Below are positions 1-10,473 of a DNA stretch of 32,358 bases, one piece after another. Under the pieces are notes generated by a model. The model saw nothing but the letters and a program-made list of their open reading frames with translations. It did no database searches and was not told the DNA's origin. This stretch comes from Comamonadaceae bacterium (GTDB lineage Bacteria > Pseudomonadota > Gammaproteobacteria > Burkholderiales > Burkholderiaceae), in the NCBI GenBank assembly GCA_947484245.1, contig CANKOT010000015.1, positions 1-32,358 on the forward strand, read 5' to 3'. The first letter of the stretch is position 1. Each line of letters opens with the position of its first letter. A program made the translations under genes and the position numbers.

Positions 1-387
1 GATTTGGCCGGGATCGTGGCTGGTACGGTCAAAACCCGCGAGCCGGGCAAGGACCCTGCAACGCGGACATTTCAGGCTCTTCGGATTTTCATCAACGCCG
101 AGCTTGAGGAGCTTGAACAAGCGCTAGAGGCCAGCTTGAAAGTGCTGCAGCCCGGAGGTCGTTTGGTCGTGATCAGTTTTCATTCTTTGGAAGATCGCAT
201 CGTGAAGCAATTCATTGCGAAGCATTCCAAAGAGGTTTATGACCGCCGTGCGCCCTTTGCTGTGCCACAAGCCATGAAGCTTAAATCGATTGAGCGTGTT
301 CGTCCCAGTGATGTCGAAGTGTCGGCCAATCCGCGGTCACGCAGCGCCATCATGCGTGTTGCCGAGAGAACAGAGGTGGCTGCATGA
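1..387 (+). CDS. rsmH: 16S rRNA (cytosine(1402)-N(4))-methyltransferase RsmH, 3' part
   Basis: Partial gene: the window opens inside the reading frame (first codon GAT), so only about the last 128 codons are present and the true start lies upstream. RsmH (MraW) uses S-adenosylmethionine to methylate N4 of C1402 in the ribosomal P site and is normally the second gene of dcw clusters. The visible part carries family hallmarks: [17 protein letters not shown] near the left edge, [15 protein letters not shown] around codons 55-70, and a C-terminal [13 protein letters not shown]. The stop TGA (385-387) overlaps the ftsL ATG (384-386) as ATGA, implying translational coupling. No damage is seen in the visible portion. 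Confidence 0.95.
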   Translation, partial: DLAGIVAGTVKTREPGKDPATRTFQALRIFINAELEELEQALEASLKVLQPGGRLVVISFHSLEDRIVKQFIAKHSKEVYDRRAPFAVPQAMKLKSIERVRPSDVEVSANPRSRSAIMRVAERTEVAA

Positions 388-698
388 CGCGCCTGAACCT
401 GATCTTGGTGATGGCTGTCATTTTTTCAGCCATGTTTTTAGTGCACAGCCACTACGAAGCACGCCGTTCATTCATGGCTTTAGAAGCGGCCAGCAAAGAG
501 GCGACTCGGCTTGAGTTGGAACACGAACGGTTGCAAGTAGAGCGTCGTGCGCAAGCTTCGCCACTGCGCATTGAACAAATTGCCAAACAACAATTGCAAA
601 TGCGTTTGGTCACGCCCGGCATCACTCAATATGTGAAGCAACCTGCCGATTTACAAAAACCGGCCGAGGTTAAAAAGATGGTGGGGGCAAAGCCATGA
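384..698 (+). CDS. ftsL: Cell division protein FtsL
   Basis: Small bitopic membrane protein of 104 residues. A single hydrophobic segment lies near residues 4-20, followed by a charged heptad-like stretch ([19 protein letters not shown]) typical of the periplasmic coiled coil of FtsL. FtsL pairs with FtsB and FtsQ to recruit and activate FtsW and FtsI at the septum. FtsL is poorly conserved in sequence, so the call leans on size, topology and its position between rsmH and ftsI. It starts inside the rsmH stop (ATGA) and ends inside the ftsI start (ATGA at 695-698). Confidence 0.9.
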   Translation: MTRLNLILVMAVIFSAMFLVHSHYEARRSFMALEAASKEATRLELEHERLQVERRAQASPLRIEQIAKQQLQMRLVTPGITQYVKQPADLQKPAEVKKMVGAKP

Positions 699-2428
699 GC
701 CGCAGTGTTCAGCTTTCCTCTAGCCCGTTGCTGGCCAGCAAGACACCTGTTTGGCGAAGCAAACTCATTGTGGCGGCCATGGCACTTGCGTTCGTCGGCT
801 TGGCAGTGCGGGCTGCTTATGTTCAGGTATTTGAAAATGCATTTTACAAACGCCAAGGTGAAGTTCGTTTTGCAAGAACCCTAACGCTGCCAGCCAATCG
901 GGGCCGTATCTTGGACCGCAATGGTTTGATTCTGGCCTCCAGCGTGCCAGCGCCGAGTGTGTGGGCCAATCCAGAAGAAATTGATCGTTCACCAGAAGGG
1001 CTGCGCCAACTGAGTAAGTGGCTAGAAATGTCGCCCGCTGAATTGGCCAAAAAACTGGAGAACGAAGACAAAACCTTTGTTTGGCTGCGTCGTCAAATGG
1101 ACGAGCACATTGTCAAAGAAATTTTGGCACTGAACATCAAGGGCATTTACAGCATCAAGGAATACAAGCGTTTGTATCCTGAGGGGGAATCTGCAGCGCA
1201 CATTGTGGGCTTCACAAATGTAGAAGACAAAGGCCAAGAAGGCGTCGAGTTGGTTTTCCAAAATCAACTGGCCGGTAAAACCGGTGCTCGCCGCGTCATC
1301 AAAGATCGTTTAGGTCGCGTGGTTGAAGATGTGGGACAAATGACGCCGCCAGTGGACGGCCAAGATTTGCAGTTGAGCATCGACAGCAAGGTGCAATTTT
1401 TCGCCTATCAAAAATTGCGTGAAGCCGTTCTGCAAAACAAAGCCAAGGCAGGCAGTGTGGTGGTGCTGGATGCACAAACCGGCGAAATACTGGCCCTTGC
1501 CAATTACCCAAGTTATTCACCTGACAAGCGGGTGAATTTAAATGGCGAACAACTTCGCAATCGCGCATTGACCGACAGCTTTGAACCGGGCTCCACCATG
1601 AAACCTTTCGCCATCGCATTGGCATTGGAAAAGGGCCTGGTTAAACCTGAAACCATCATTCAAACTGCGCCAGGCCACATCAACATCACTGGCTCGACCA
1701 TCACCGATACCCATCCCTATGGGGCATTGACAGTCAATGAAGTGATTCAAAAATCGAGCAACGTGGGCACAGTCAAAATTGCGATGCAAACCCAACCGCG
1801 TGAAATGTGGGAAATGTTCACTGCAGTCGGGTTGGGGCAAAAACCTCAACTTCCATTCCCAGGGGTTGTGAGTGGTCGTCTGCGGGCTGCCAAAACATGG
1901 CGTCCCATAGAACAAGCCACCATGAGTTATGGCTATGGTGTTTCGACCAGCCTGTTTCAAATGGCGCGCGCCTACACCATCTTTGCCAGCGACGGTAAAT
2001 CGCTGCCTGCAACGCTCATTAAAAACGGACAAATTCCAGCGGGTGTGCCTGTCATCAGTCCTGAAAATGCACAAGCGATGCGGCACATGTTGAACCTGGC
2101 GGCAGGGCCGGGCGGCACGGCACAAAAAGCCCAAACCATTGGTTACTCGGTAGGTGGCAAAACAGGAACTGCGCACAAGCAAGAGGGCAAAGGTTACGCC
2201 ACCAAAAAATATCGAGGCGTCTTTGTCGGCATGGCACCCATTGAGAAACCGCGCATCGTGGTGGCCGTCATGATTGACGAACCTTCGAATGGTGCCTACT
2301 ACGGTGGCGATGTGGCCGCGCCTGTTTTCAGTCAAACTGTTCAGCAAAGTCTGCGCTTGTTGGGTGTGCAGCCTGATATGAACGTCAAGCCGCAAATTGT
2401 GACCACGGGTGTGGAGGAGTCGTTCTGA
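695..2428 (+). CDS. ftsI: Septal peptidoglycan transpeptidase FtsI (PBP3)
   Basis: Class B penicillin-binding protein of 577 residues that cross-links septal murein as partner of FtsW. It has a short cytoplasmic tail, a membrane anchor near residues 22-42 and a PBP dimerisation region starting at NRGRILDRNG (69-77). The transpeptidase domain shows all three active-site motifs: SxxK as S300-T-M-K303, SxN as S354-S-N356 and K489-T-G491. Length is close to the family norm (E. coli 588). It overlaps ftsL upstream by ATGA and shares one base with murE (TGATG at 2426-2430). Confidence 0.97.
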   Translation: MSRSVQLSSSPLLASKTPVWRSKLIVAAMALAFVGLAVRAAYVQVFENAFYKRQGEVRFARTLTLPANRGRILDRNGLILASSVPAPSVWANPEEIDRSPEGLRQLSKWLEMSPAELAKKLENEDKTFVWLRRQMDEHIVKEILALNIKGIYSIKEYKRLYPEGESAAHIVGFTNVEDKGQEGVELVFQNQLAGKTGARRVIKDRLGRVVEDVGQMTPPVDGQDLQLSIDSKVQFFAYQKLREAVLQNKAKAGSVVVLDAQTGEILALANYPSYSPDKRVNLNGEQLRNRALTDSFEPGSTMKPFAIALALEKGLVKPETIIQTAPGHINITGSTITDTHPYGALTVNEVIQKSSNVGTVKIAMQTQPREMWEMFTAVGLGQKPQLPFPGVVSGRLRAAKTWRPIEQATMSYGYGVSTSLFQMARAYTIFASDGKSLPATLIKNGQIPAGVPVISPENAQAMRHMLNLAAGPGGTAQKAQTIGYSVGGKTGTAHKQEGKGYATKKYRGVFVGMAPIEKPRIVVAVMIDEPSNGAYYGGDVAAPVFSQTVQQSLRLLGVQPDMNVKPQIVTTGVEESF

Positions 2429-3999
2429 TGCAAACACTGCACAGTCCCACTCAAGCCGCCGCCTGGTTGCGTCAACACGTCACAGGTCATTTGTGCACGG
2501 ACAGTCGAGCCGTTCATCCAGGTGACGGCTTCATTGCGTGGCCTGGTGCAGCAACCGACGGTCGAGCCTATGTCTCATCTGCTTTGTCGCAAGGTGCGGG
2601 TGCGTGTTTGATTGAGGCACAAGGCGCTGAGAAATGGTTAGAACAGTGGTCTGTGGGTGATATTCAAAATCAAGCGCAAGTGGCAGCCTATGCAGGCTTG
2701 AAAGCTGATACAGGTTGGATTGCCAATGCTTACTATGAGCAGCCCAGCAAGTCTCTGAAAGTTTTGGCCGTCACGGGAACCAACGGCAAAACTTCAACCA
2801 CTTGGTGGTTGGCGCAAGCGCTCAATGCCCTGGGTCTGGCTCAGCAAAATCATGCAACACGATGCGCTGTCGTTGGCACGCTGGGGGTGGGTGAACCGCC
2901 GCATTTGTATGCCACTGGCATGACAACACCCGACCCTGTTTTGATGCAGGCGAAGTTTAGAAAGTTTGTCGATGATGGTGTGACCTATTGTGCGATTGAA
3001 GCCAGTTCCATTGGCCTTGCTGAAAATCGCTTGGCAGGCACGCACATTGAATTGGCCGTCTTTACCAATTTCACACAAGACCATTTGGACTATCACGGCT
3101 CCATGGCGGCCTATTGGCAGGCCAAGGCAGCCTTGTTTGCTTGGCCTGAACTGCAGGCAGCGGTGATCAATGTGGACGATGCGCAAGGTGCTCAGTTGGC
3201 GTCTCATTTAAAAAGCAATCTAGGCGGCGAAACGAAAACCATCGACCTCTGGACTTGCTCAAGCCAAAACAAGCCAGCTCGTTTACAGGCGAAAACATTG
3301 AAGCGTCATCTCAGCGGCCTGTCGTTTGATGTGGTTGAAGGTGAGCAAGTATTGCCTTTGCAAACTGACTTGATGGGTGACTACAACGTCGACAATTTAT
3401 TGAGCGTCATGGCTTCTTTGCGTGCTTTGGGGGTGAGCTTGCCGCAGGCTGTTCAACTTTGCAGTGCCCTGAAAGCAGTGCCTGGCCGCATGGAAAAAGT
3501 TTCTGTGCAGCAAAGTGTGAACTTACCTTTGACGTTGGTTGATTACGCGCATACCCCTGATGCGGTGGCGCAGACTTTGTCGGCGCTCAAACCCTTTGCG
3601 AATTCCTTGGGCGCTAAGTTGTGGTGTGTTTTGGGTTGTGGTGGCGATCGCGATGCCAGTAAGCGCCCCTTGATGGCTGCTGCGGCAGAGTCGGTTGCAG
3701 ATCACGTGGTATTGACCAGTGACAACCCCCGAGGTGAGTTACCTGAGGTCATTCTGGCCGATATGTGCAAGGGTTTAAAAGCACCGAATGCCGCCTACCA
3801 AGAGCTGGATCGCGCCAAGGCCATTCTGTATGTGGTGGCATCTGCAAATGAGCGCGATGTCATTTTGATTGCGGGTAAGGGACACGAAGACACCCAAGAA
3901 ATTGCGGGTGTGAAATACCCCTTTGATGACCGTGTTCAAGCCCATGATGCATTGCTTCAAAGAGCTTCAGGCAAGTTGAAGTCGGGAGCGGTTTTATGA
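2428..3999 (+). CDS. murE: UDP-MurNAc-L-Ala-D-Glu:meso-DAP ligase MurE
   Basis: Cytoplasmic Mur ligase of 523 residues adding the third stem-peptide residue. The ATP-binding loop TGTNGKT is at residues 116-122, and the amino-acid selectivity motif D432-N-P-R435 is the form associated with meso-diaminopimelate rather than lysine, as expected for a Gram-negative wall. The nucleotide-sugar binding start (CTDSRAVHPGDGF, near residue 23) is intact. The ATG shares its first base with the ftsI stop (TGATG), and the end overlaps murF by ATGA. Slightly longer than E. coli MurE (495), with extra residues in the N-terminal half. Confidence 0.96.
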   Translation: MQTLHSPTQAAAWLRQHVTGHLCTDSRAVHPGDGFIAWPGAATDGRAYVSSALSQGAGACLIEAQGAEKWLEQWSVGDIQNQAQVAAYAGLKADTGWIANAYYEQPSKSLKVLAVTGTNGKTSTTWWLAQALNALGLAQQNHATRCAVVGTLGVGEPPHLYATGMTTPDPVLMQAKFRKFVDDGVTYCAIEASSIGLAENRLAGTHIELAVFTNFTQDHLDYHGSMAAYWQAKAALFAWPELQAAVINVDDAQGAQLASHLKSNLGGETKTIDLWTCSSQNKPARLQAKTLKRHLSGLSFDVVEGEQVLPLQTDLMGDYNVDNLLSVMASLRALGVSLPQAVQLCSALKAVPGRMEKVSVQQSVNLPLTLVDYAHTPDAVAQTLSALKPFANSLGAKLWCVLGCGGDRDASKRPLMAAAAESVADHVVLTSDNPRGELPEVILADMCKGLKAPNAAYQELDRAKAILYVVASANERDVILIAGKGHEDTQEIAGVKYPFDDRVQAHDALLQRASGKLKSGAVL

Positions 4000-5450
4000 A
4001 CATGACGCTGGCGCAACTCCAATCTTGGCTGCCATTGGCGGTGCCTGTAAGTGCGCTTAGCCCTGCGGCCCCTGTCAAAGAAGCTCAGATCAAAGCAGTG
4101 CGCACAGACAGTCGCAGTGTGGTGGCGGGTGATTTGTTTGTAGCGCTCAAAGGTGAGAAGTTTGATGGCACGGCCTTCCTAGCGCAGGCTCAGTCACAAG
4201 GCGCTGTGGCTGTGGTGTTTGAAGCCAAGCATCCGACACAGGGTGAACATTTGAAATACTTAGAAGGTGTTTCTGTCCCCGCGTTTTGTGTGCCCAATGC
4301 GCGCGAAGCTTTGGGTCAATTGGCTGCGCAATGGCGTCGTCAATTTTCATTGAACTTGATTGGTGTGACGGGCAGCAATGGCAAAACCACGGTGACTCAG
4401 ATGATTGCATCAGTCCTGCGCACCGACACAACGCGAGCCTCTTTGTCAACACAAGGCAATTTGAACAATGAGATTGGTGTGCCATTGACCTTGTTCAATT
4501 TGCGCGCCGATCACCAGCGTGCGGTGGTTGAGTTGGGCATGAACCATCCTGGCGAAATAGAAGTGTTGGCGCGTTTTGCGCAACCCACTGTGGGCTTGGT
4601 CAACAATGCGCAGCGTGAGCATCAAGAGTTCATGACCAGCGTCGAGGCAGTCGCTCGCGAAAATGGCGAAGTGATTCGTGCATTACCCGCAAACGGTGTG
4701 GCTGTATTCCCTGCACAAGACGAATACACCGCCTTATGGAGAGTGATGGCGGGCGCTCGCAAGGTCATCACGTTTGGCTTTGAAGCGGGAGACGTACAAG
4801 CACGTGACGTGGCGTGGGTCAATGGCGCATGGCAATTTAAAGTGTGTGCAGCTCGAGAAAGCTTGTTATGCCGCTTGTCAATTGCAGGCAGACACAACGT
4901 ACTCAATGCCTTGGCCGCCACTGCTTGCGCGTTGTCTTGCGACATGAGCCTCGCGCAGATTGTCAAGGGCCTAGAAAACTTTGAAGCTGTCAAGGGTCGT
5001 TCTAAATCCTGCGAATGGCAATTTGCAGGCCATGCATTTACATTGGTCGACGACACCTACAACGCCAATCCCGATTCTGTTCGTGCTGCGATTGATGTAT
5101 TGGCGGATCTTCCCGGGCCACGTTGCTTGGTATTGGGCGACATGGGGGAAGTTGGGCAAAAGGGACCCGAGTTTCATGCGGAAGTCGGCGCATATGCCAA
5201 GACGCGAGGCATTGACGCTTTGCTGACCTTGGGTGATTTGTCCGTTTACAGCAGCCAAGCATTTGAGGGCTCAAAGCACTTCAATGACATGGCTGCGTTA
5301 CAGGAATTTGTGTTGGCCCATATTACCGAACAAAAGAGTTGGGTGATCAAGGGGTCACGATTCATGAAGATGGAACGATTGGTTGAAGCTTTGCGCGAAA
5401 GCACTGAGTCTACTCAAGTACAAGAAAGAGAGTCAGTGCATGCTGCTTAA
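3996..5450 (+). CDS. murF: UDP-MurNAc-tripeptide:D-Ala-D-Ala ligase MurF
   Basis: Mur ligase of 484 residues that adds D-Ala-D-Ala to finish the UDP-MurNAc-pentapeptide. Visible features are the N-terminal [18 protein letters not shown] segment typical of MurE/MurF, the P-loop [10 protein letters not shown] (residues 123-132), a central HNVLNALAA motif and the C-terminal [16 protein letters not shown] signature of MurF. It starts in an ATGA overlap with murE. Its last 11 bases overlap mraY, whose start codon lies at 5440. Confidence 0.96.
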   Translation: MNMTLAQLQSWLPLAVPVSALSPAAPVKEAQIKAVRTDSRSVVAGDLFVALKGEKFDGTAFLAQAQSQGAVAVVFEAKHPTQGEHLKYLEGVSVPAFCVPNAREALGQLAAQWRRQFSLNLIGVTGSNGKTTVTQMIASVLRTDTTRASLSTQGNLNNEIGVPLTLFNLRADHQRAVVELGMNHPGEIEVLARFAQPTVGLVNNAQREHQEFMTSVEAVARENGEVIRALPANGVAVFPAQDEYTALWRVMAGARKVITFGFEAGDVQARDVAWVNGAWQFKVCAARESLLCRLSIAGRHNVLNALAATACALSCDMSLAQIVKGLENFEAVKGRSKSCEWQFAGHAFTLVDDTYNANPDSVRAAIDVLADLPGPRCLVLGDMGEVGQKGPEFHAEVGAYAKTRGIDALLTLGDLSVYSSQAFEGSKHFNDMAALQEFVLAHITEQKSWVIKGSRFMKMERLVEALRESTESTQVQERESVHAA

Positions 5451-6618
5451 TTTGGCACAGTGGTTGCAAACCTTGTCTCCAGAATGGGGATTTCTGCGCG
5501 TCTTCCAATACATCACCTTTCGCGCGGTGATGGCGGCCATGACTTCTTTGTTGATTGGGCTGATTGCCGGGCCTGCGGTGATTCGTCATTTGACGTCGCT
5601 GAAAATTGGGCAGCCCATTCGTGGCTATGGCATGGCGTCACATCTTGCGAAAAGCGGGACGCCTACCATGGGCGGTGTTCTGATTTTGTTATCGATCGCC
5701 TTCAGCACCCTCTTGTGGTTTGATTTGTCCAATCGCTTTGTCTGGATTGTGTTGATTGTCACCATGGGATTTGGTGCGATTGGATGGGTTGATGACTGGC
5801 GCAAAGTCGTCAATAAAGATCCAGAGGGCATGCGCTCACGTGAAAAATATTTCTGGCAATCGGTGATTGGATTGCTGGCCGCTTTTTACTTGGTCTTCAG
5901 CATTTCAGAAAGTTCTAACTTAAGGGTGTTGGATCTTTTCTTCAATTGGGTGATATCAGGGTTTGACGTCAACTTGCCGCCGAAGGCAGGCTTGATGGTG
6001 CCTTTCTTCAAAGAAGTGAGTTATCCCTTGGGCGTTTTTGGATTCATGGTACTGACCTATTTGGTCATTGTGGGATCTAGCAACGCTGTCAATTTGACCG
6101 ATGGGTTGGATGGCTTGGCCATCATGCCGGTGGTCATGGTGGGCTCAGCCTTAGGTTTATTTGCTTATCTAACGGGCAGTTCGGTTTACGCCAAGTATTT
6201 GTTCCTTCCCTACATTCCGGGTGCGGGTGAGCTGCTGATTTTTTGTTCTGCCATGGCGGGCGCTGGCTTGGCTTTCTTGTGGTTTAACACGCATCCTGCG
6301 CAAGTATTCATGGGCGACGTGGGGGCACTTGCCTTGGGCGCGGCACTGGGCACCATCGCCGTCATTGTTCGTCAAGAAATTGTATTGGCCATCATGGGCG
6401 GCATCTTTGTCGCAGAAGCGTTGTCTGTCATGGCGCAAGTGTCTTACTTCAAATACACCAAGAAAAAATATGGTGAAGGCCGGCGTATCTTGAAGATGGC
6501 GCCTTTGCACCATCACTTTGAAAAGAGCGGTTGGAAAGAAACCCAAGTGGTTGTGCGTTTTTGGATTATCACCATGCTGCTTTGTTTGGTGGGACTGTCG
6601 ACTTTGAAGCTCAGATAA
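5440..6618 (+). CDS. mraY: Phospho-N-acetylmuramoyl-pentapeptide-transferase MraY
   Basis: Integral membrane enzyme making lipid I from UDP-MurNAc-pentapeptide and undecaprenyl phosphate. I take ATG 5440 ([12 protein letters not shown]), 392 residues, because an AAGAAAGAGAG purine stretch precedes it and the family starts this way; the frame stays open further upstream to 5383, but that would lie deep inside murF. Many hydrophobic segments are present. Diagnostic motifs are [10 protein letters not shown] at residues 218-227 (catalytic aspartates) and the [11 protein letters not shown] loop at 355-365. The stop is 2 bases before murD. Confidence 0.96.
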   Translation: MLLNLAQWLQTLSPEWGFLRVFQYITFRAVMAAMTSLLIGLIAGPAVIRHLTSLKIGQPIRGYGMASHLAKSGTPTMGGVLILLSIAFSTLLWFDLSNRFVWIVLIVTMGFGAIGWVDDWRKVVNKDPEGMRSREKYFWQSVIGLLAAFYLVFSISESSNLRVLDLFFNWVISGFDVNLPPKAGLMVPFFKEVSYPLGVFGFMVLTYLVIVGSSNAVNLTDGLDGLAIMPVVMVGSALGLFAYLTGSSVYAKYLFLPYIPGAGELLIFCSAMAGAGLAFLWFNTHPAQVFMGDVGALALGAALGTIAVIVRQEIVLAIMGGIFVAEALSVMAQVSYFKYTKKKYGEGRRILKMAPLHHHFEKSGWKETQVVVRFWIITMLLCLVGLSTLKLR

Positions 6619-6620
6619 AG

Positions 6621-8135
6621 ATGAAATACCTTCAAGGCCAACACATTTTAATTTTGGGACTGGGCAGTTCAGGCCTCGCGATGGTGCGTTGGTGCGCGCT
6701 CATGGGTGCCGATGTCACGGTGGCAGACACACGTCAGACGCCCCCTAACTTGGCCATCCTTCAACGTGAATTGCCAAAGGTGAAGTGGGTCAGTGGTCCG
6801 TTTGTGGCTGAATGGGTCGAAGGCACCTCCATTCGCGCTGTCTTTGCAAGCCCAGGTTTATCGCCGACCGAAACAGCACCTGTGATGCAGGCTGCCAAAG
6901 CGCTCGGCCTTTGGGTGGGGGGTGAGTTGACTTTGTTTGTACAAGCGCTCGAAAAACTAAAACAAACACGTGACTATGAACCTCAAGTCTTGGCCATTAC
7001 AGGAACCAACGGCAAAACCACCGTCACCTCACTCATCGGCCAATTGGTCGAGCGGGCGGGCAAGTCAGTCAAGTTGGCTGGCAACATCGGACCCACTTTG
7101 CTAGACACGTTGCGGGAGTCTCTGGACGCTGAGTTGCCCCAAATTTGGGTCTTAGAGCTTTCTAGTTTTCAGCTGGACAATGCGGGGCCTTTCGAGCCCA
7201 GAGCCGCTACCGTGTTGAATGTCACACAAGATCATTTGGATTGGCATGGCACCATGGAAGCCTATGCCGCTGCGAAAGAAAAAATCTTTGGCAACACCTC
7301 TTTGATGGTGCTCAACCGTGATGATGCAAACGTCATGGCCATGTTGCCTGCGCCTGTTCGCGCCAAATTGCAAAAGCCCATTGAGCGCGAGCACGTCACT
7401 TATGGTGCCGACATGCCGCAGCGACCCGGTGACTTTGGATTGGAAACCGTCAACGGCATGACTTGGTTGGTGCGCGCCTTAGAGTCCGATGAAACTCGGC
7501 GTTTGCGAAAAGGGGAAGTTGAAGAAATTTACATCCAAAGACTGATGCCTGCAGACGCACTGCGCATTCGTGGTCGACACAATGCGGTCAATGCATTGGC
7601 TGCTTTGGCATTGGCCAGCAGTACTGGCTGTAGTTTGGCGGCCATGTTATTTGGCCTTCGTGAATACAAAGGTGAGCCACACCGGGTTGAGTCTGTGGCC
7701 ATTGTCAACGACATTGAATATTTTGATGACAGCAAAGGCACCAATGTAGGCGCCACCGTGGCTGCGTTGACGGGCCTCGGTGCAGAGCGCAAAGTCGTTG
7801 TGATTTTGGGTGGGGAAGGCAAGGGTCAAGATTTCTCGCCTTTGTCAGACCCTGTCTCACGATTCGCACGTGCCGCAGTTTTGATCGGTCGTTCTGCCTT
7901 AGAAATCCGTGAAGAAATCAAATTGTGTGGTGTGCCTTTGATGGATGCAAGCACGCTGCCTGAAGCGGTGAACGCTGCCAAAGACTTGGCGCAACAAGGT
8001 GATGCGGTGTTGTTATCGCCTGCTTGTGCAAGTTTTGACATGTTCAAAGATTATGAACACCGCGCGAAAGTGTTTTGCGAGGCTGTTGCAGAAATTGCAG
8101 ACACAGCCGGTACAGCAATGGAGGGCGCACTGTGA
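6621..8135 (+). CDS. murD: UDP-MurNAc-L-alanine:D-glutamate ligase MurD
   Basis: Second Mur ligase of the pathway, adding D-Glu. ATG 6621 ([18 protein letters not shown]) is chosen because it gives the N-terminal Rossmann-like glycine loop of MurD directly and follows the mraY stop by 2 bases. The P-loop TGTNGKTT is at residues 127-134, with [13 protein letters not shown] in the central domain and [20 protein letters not shown] at the C-terminus. At 504 residues it is longer than E. coli MurD (438). Part of the excess is a charged insertion ([18 protein letters not shown]) before the RGRHN motif. It ends in a GTGA overlap with ftsW. Confidence 0.95.
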   Translation: MKYLQGQHILILGLGSSGLAMVRWCALMGADVTVADTRQTPPNLAILQRELPKVKWVSGPFVAEWVEGTSIRAVFASPGLSPTETAPVMQAAKALGLWVGGELTLFVQALEKLKQTRDYEPQVLAITGTNGKTTVTSLIGQLVERAGKSVKLAGNIGPTLLDTLRESLDAELPQIWVLELSSFQLDNAGPFEPRAATVLNVTQDHLDWHGTMEAYAAAKEKIFGNTSLMVLNRDDANVMAMLPAPVRAKLQKPIEREHVTYGADMPQRPGDFGLETVNGMTWLVRALESDETRRLRKGEVEEIYIQRLMPADALRIRGRHNAVNALAALALASSTGCSLAAMLFGLREYKGEPHRVESVAIVNDIEYFDDSKGTNVGATVAALTGLGAERKVVVILGGEGKGQDFSPLSDPVSRFARAAVLIGRSALEIREEIKLCGVPLMDASTLPEAVNAAKDLAQQGDAVLLSPACASFDMFKDYEHRAKVFCEAVAEIADTAGTAMEGAL

Positions 8136-9415
8136 GTGCTTTGTGGTCACGCATCACGGGTTGGTGTGCTGGATTGTTGAGCCGCACAGGCGGGGCCACT
8201 TTGCAAGGCTCTGGTGAGATGGGCTTGCCCGTTAATTTGAGCAGCTACGACTACGCTAAAAATTCAGGCGCGCAGGGCAAGATTCAAAACATCGACCAAA
8301 ACTTGGTGTGGGTGGTGGTGGCCCTGCTGATGTGGGGCATGGTCATGGTCTATTCGGCCAGCATTGCCATGCCGGACAACCCCAAATTTGCACGCTATTC
8401 GCAAACGCACTTCCTGTTCAGACATGTCATCTCAATTCTGATTGGATTTGGCGTGGCCTTGCTGGCTTTTCAAGTGCCCCTTGAAATGTGGGAAAAAAAT
8501 GCGCGTCCTTTGTTCATCGTCGCGCTGATTTTGTTGGCGGCTGTCCTGGTGCCATTCATCGGCAAGGGCGTGAACGGTGCAAGGCGCTGGATTTCGTTCG
8601 GGGGCATGAATTTTCAGCCCTCAGAATTTGCCAAGTTGGCCGTCATTATTTATGCCTCTGATTACATGGTGCGCAAAATGGAAGTGAAAGAGCGCTTCTT
8701 TCGCGCGGTGTTGCCGATGGGTGCTGCGGTGGGATTGGCCGGTGTTTTCTTGTTGGCTGAACCAGACATGGGTGCGTTTCTGGTGATTGCCATCATTGCC
8801 ATGGGCATCTTATTTTTAGGCGGTGTGAACGCCCGCATGTTCTTCTTGATCTTGGCCATTTTGATTTTTGCGTTTGCCATGATCATTGCAGCTTCACCTT
8901 GGCGTCGAGAGCGAATTTTTGCCTACCTCGATCCATGGGATCCCACGCACACATTGGGCAAGGGCTATCAGCTCTCGCATTCGCTCATTGCGATTGGACG
9001 GGGCGAGATTTTTGGCGTGGGTCTGGGCGGCAGTGTTGAAAAATTACATTGGTTGCCCGAGGCGCACACAGACTTTTTATTAGCGGTGATAGGTGAAGAA
9101 TTTGGATTGGTCGGTGTGGTGGCTGTGATTGGCATGTTCTTGTGGCTAAGCCGCCGCATCATGGTGATTGGTCGTCAAGCATTGGCGCTAGACCGTACCT
9201 TTGCCGGCTTGGTGGCCCAAGGTGTAGGCATTTGGATAGGTTTTCAATCCTTCATCAACATGGGCGTGAACTTAGGCGCTTTGCCCACAAAGGGCTTGAC
9301 CTTGCCTCTCATGAGTTACGGCGGATCGGCCATCCTGCTCAACATGGTGGCCATTGCCATTGTGTTGCGCATTGACTCTGAAAACAAACAAATGATGCGG
9401 GGAGGCCGCTCATGA
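8132..9415 (+). CDS. ftsW: Septal SEDS peptidoglycan glycosyltransferase FtsW
   Basis: Polytopic SEDS-family polymerase that works with FtsI. I take GTG 8132 as start: it overlaps the murD stop as GTGA, matching the coupling seen throughout the cluster, and gives 427 residues. Starting at the in-frame codon at 8075 would bury 60 bases in murD. SEDS signatures visible include [50 protein letters not shown] and the C-terminal [16 protein letters not shown]. An N-terminal cytoplasmic extension of about 50 residues precedes the first membrane span. It ends in an ATGA overlap with murG. Confidence 0.95.
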   Translation: MSALWSRITGWCAGLLSRTGGATLQGSGEMGLPVNLSSYDYAKNSGAQGKIQNIDQNLVWVVVALLMWGMVMVYSASIAMPDNPKFARYSQTHFLFRHVISILIGFGVALLAFQVPLEMWEKNARPLFIVALILLAAVLVPFIGKGVNGARRWISFGGMNFQPSEFAKLAVIIYASDYMVRKMEVKERFFRAVLPMGAAVGLAGVFLLAEPDMGAFLVIAIIAMGILFLGGVNARMFFLILAILIFAFAMIIAASPWRRERIFAYLDPWDPTHTLGKGYQLSHSLIAIGRGEIFGVGLGGSVEKLHWLPEAHTDFLLAVIGEEFGLVGVVAVIGMFLWLSRRIMVIGRQALALDRTFAGLVAQGVGIWIGFQSFINMGVNLGALPTKGLTLPLMSYGGSAILLNMVAIAIVLRIDSENKQMMRGGRS

Positions 9416-10473
9416 GCCGATGCGCTTTGATCATGGCGGGTGGCACGGGTGGGCATATTTTCCCAGGCTTGGCGGTGGCCGAATCTTTGCGCGATGCCGG
9501 ATGGCGTGTGCATTGGTTGGGCGTGCCTGGCAACATGGAAAGCCAGTGGGTGCCGCAGCGTGGTTTTGCCTTTGAGCCGGTTGAGTTTGGGGGCGTGCGC
9601 GGCAAGGGCTTGTTGAGTTTGGCCTTGCTGCCATTGCGTTTGCTCAAAGCCTTTTGGCAAAGCCTTTTGGTGGTGCGCCGCGTCAAGCCAAATGTGGTGG
9701 TGGGCTTGGGTGGCTACATCACCTTTCCGGGTGGCATGATGTCGGTGCTGTTGGGCAGACCTTTGGTCTTGCATGAGCAAAACTCAGTGGCAGGCATGGC
9801 CAACAAGGTTTTGGCCGGTGTGGCCGATCGCATTTACAGCGCATTTCCAGATGTTCTCAAAAATGGCATTTGGGTCGGCAATCCATTGCGCCAAGATTTT
9901 TTGAACAAGCCATCGCCTGCAGCGCGTTTTGAGGGCCGAAGTGGTCCCTTGAAATTGTGGGTGGTGGGCGGTAGTTTGGGGGCACAAGCTCTGAATGACA
10001 TTGTGCCGAAAGCATTGGCATTGTTGCCAGAAGCTCATCGGCCTTGGGTGGTCCACCAAAGTGGCGCCAAACAAATTGAAGCCTTGCAAACGAATTACGC
10101 CAATGCGGGTGTGAAAGCCGAATTAACCCCGTTCATTGAGGACACTGCGCAAGCCTTTGCCGATGCTGACCTCATCATTTGTCGCGCGGGCGCAAGCACT
10201 GTGACTGAAATTGCGGCGGTGGGTGCGGCGGCCATTTATGTGCCATTCCCCTTTGCCGTGGACGACCATCAAACCACCAATGCCAACTTCTTGGTCAAGC
10301 AAGGCGCTGGTTGGCTCATGCCGCAGGCCCAATTGACGCCTGAATGGTTGGCAGAGCGATTGAAGCAGTTGACCCGTTCAGAATTGTTGGCTTGTGCAGA
10401 AAAAGCATGGACCTTGAAAAAGACCGATGCCACGCGCGAAGTGGTCGCAGCCTGTGAGGCATTGGCCGCATGA
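9412..10473 (+). CDS. murG: Lipid II synthase MurG (UDP-GlcNAc transferase)
   Basis: GT28 glycosyltransferase of 353 residues, peripheral on the inner face of the inner membrane, adding GlcNAc to lipid I to give lipid II. The glycine-rich loop GGTGGH is at residues 10-15. A second lipid I-side loop, [11 protein letters not shown], and the HEQN motif follow, and [11 protein letters not shown] opens the C-terminal UDP-GlcNAc-binding half, which also contains [15 protein letters not shown]. Length matches the family (E. coli 355). Both ends overlap neighbours as ATGA (ftsW and murC). Confidence 0.97.
   Translation: MSRCALIMAGGTGGHIFPGLAVAESLRDAGWRVHWLGVPGNMESQWVPQRGFAFEPVEFGGVRGKGLLSLALLPLRLLKAFWQSLLVVRRVKPNVVVGLGGYITFPGGMMSVLLGRPLVLHEQNSVAGMANKVLAGVADRIYSAFPDVLKNGIWVGNPLRQDFLNKPSPAARFEGRSGPLKLWVVGGSLGAQALNDIVPKALALLPEAHRPWVVHQSGAKQIEALQTNYANAGVKAELTPFIEDTAQAFADADLIICRAGASTVTEIAAVGAAAIYVPFPFAVDDHQTTNANFLVKQGAGWLMPQAQLTPEWLAERLKQLTRSELLACAEKAWTLKKTDATREVVAACEALAA

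Noticed and set aside
1538..2437. 299-codon - strand ORF inside ftsI
   Set aside because: Fully antisense to a gene with all PBP motifs intact; no recognisable domain and no promoter or ribosome-binding site.
6621..8135. Extra length of MurD considered as a fusion or frameshift
   Set aside because: All motifs are in one frame; the excess is spread over loops including one charged insertion, compatible with a lineage-specific insertion.
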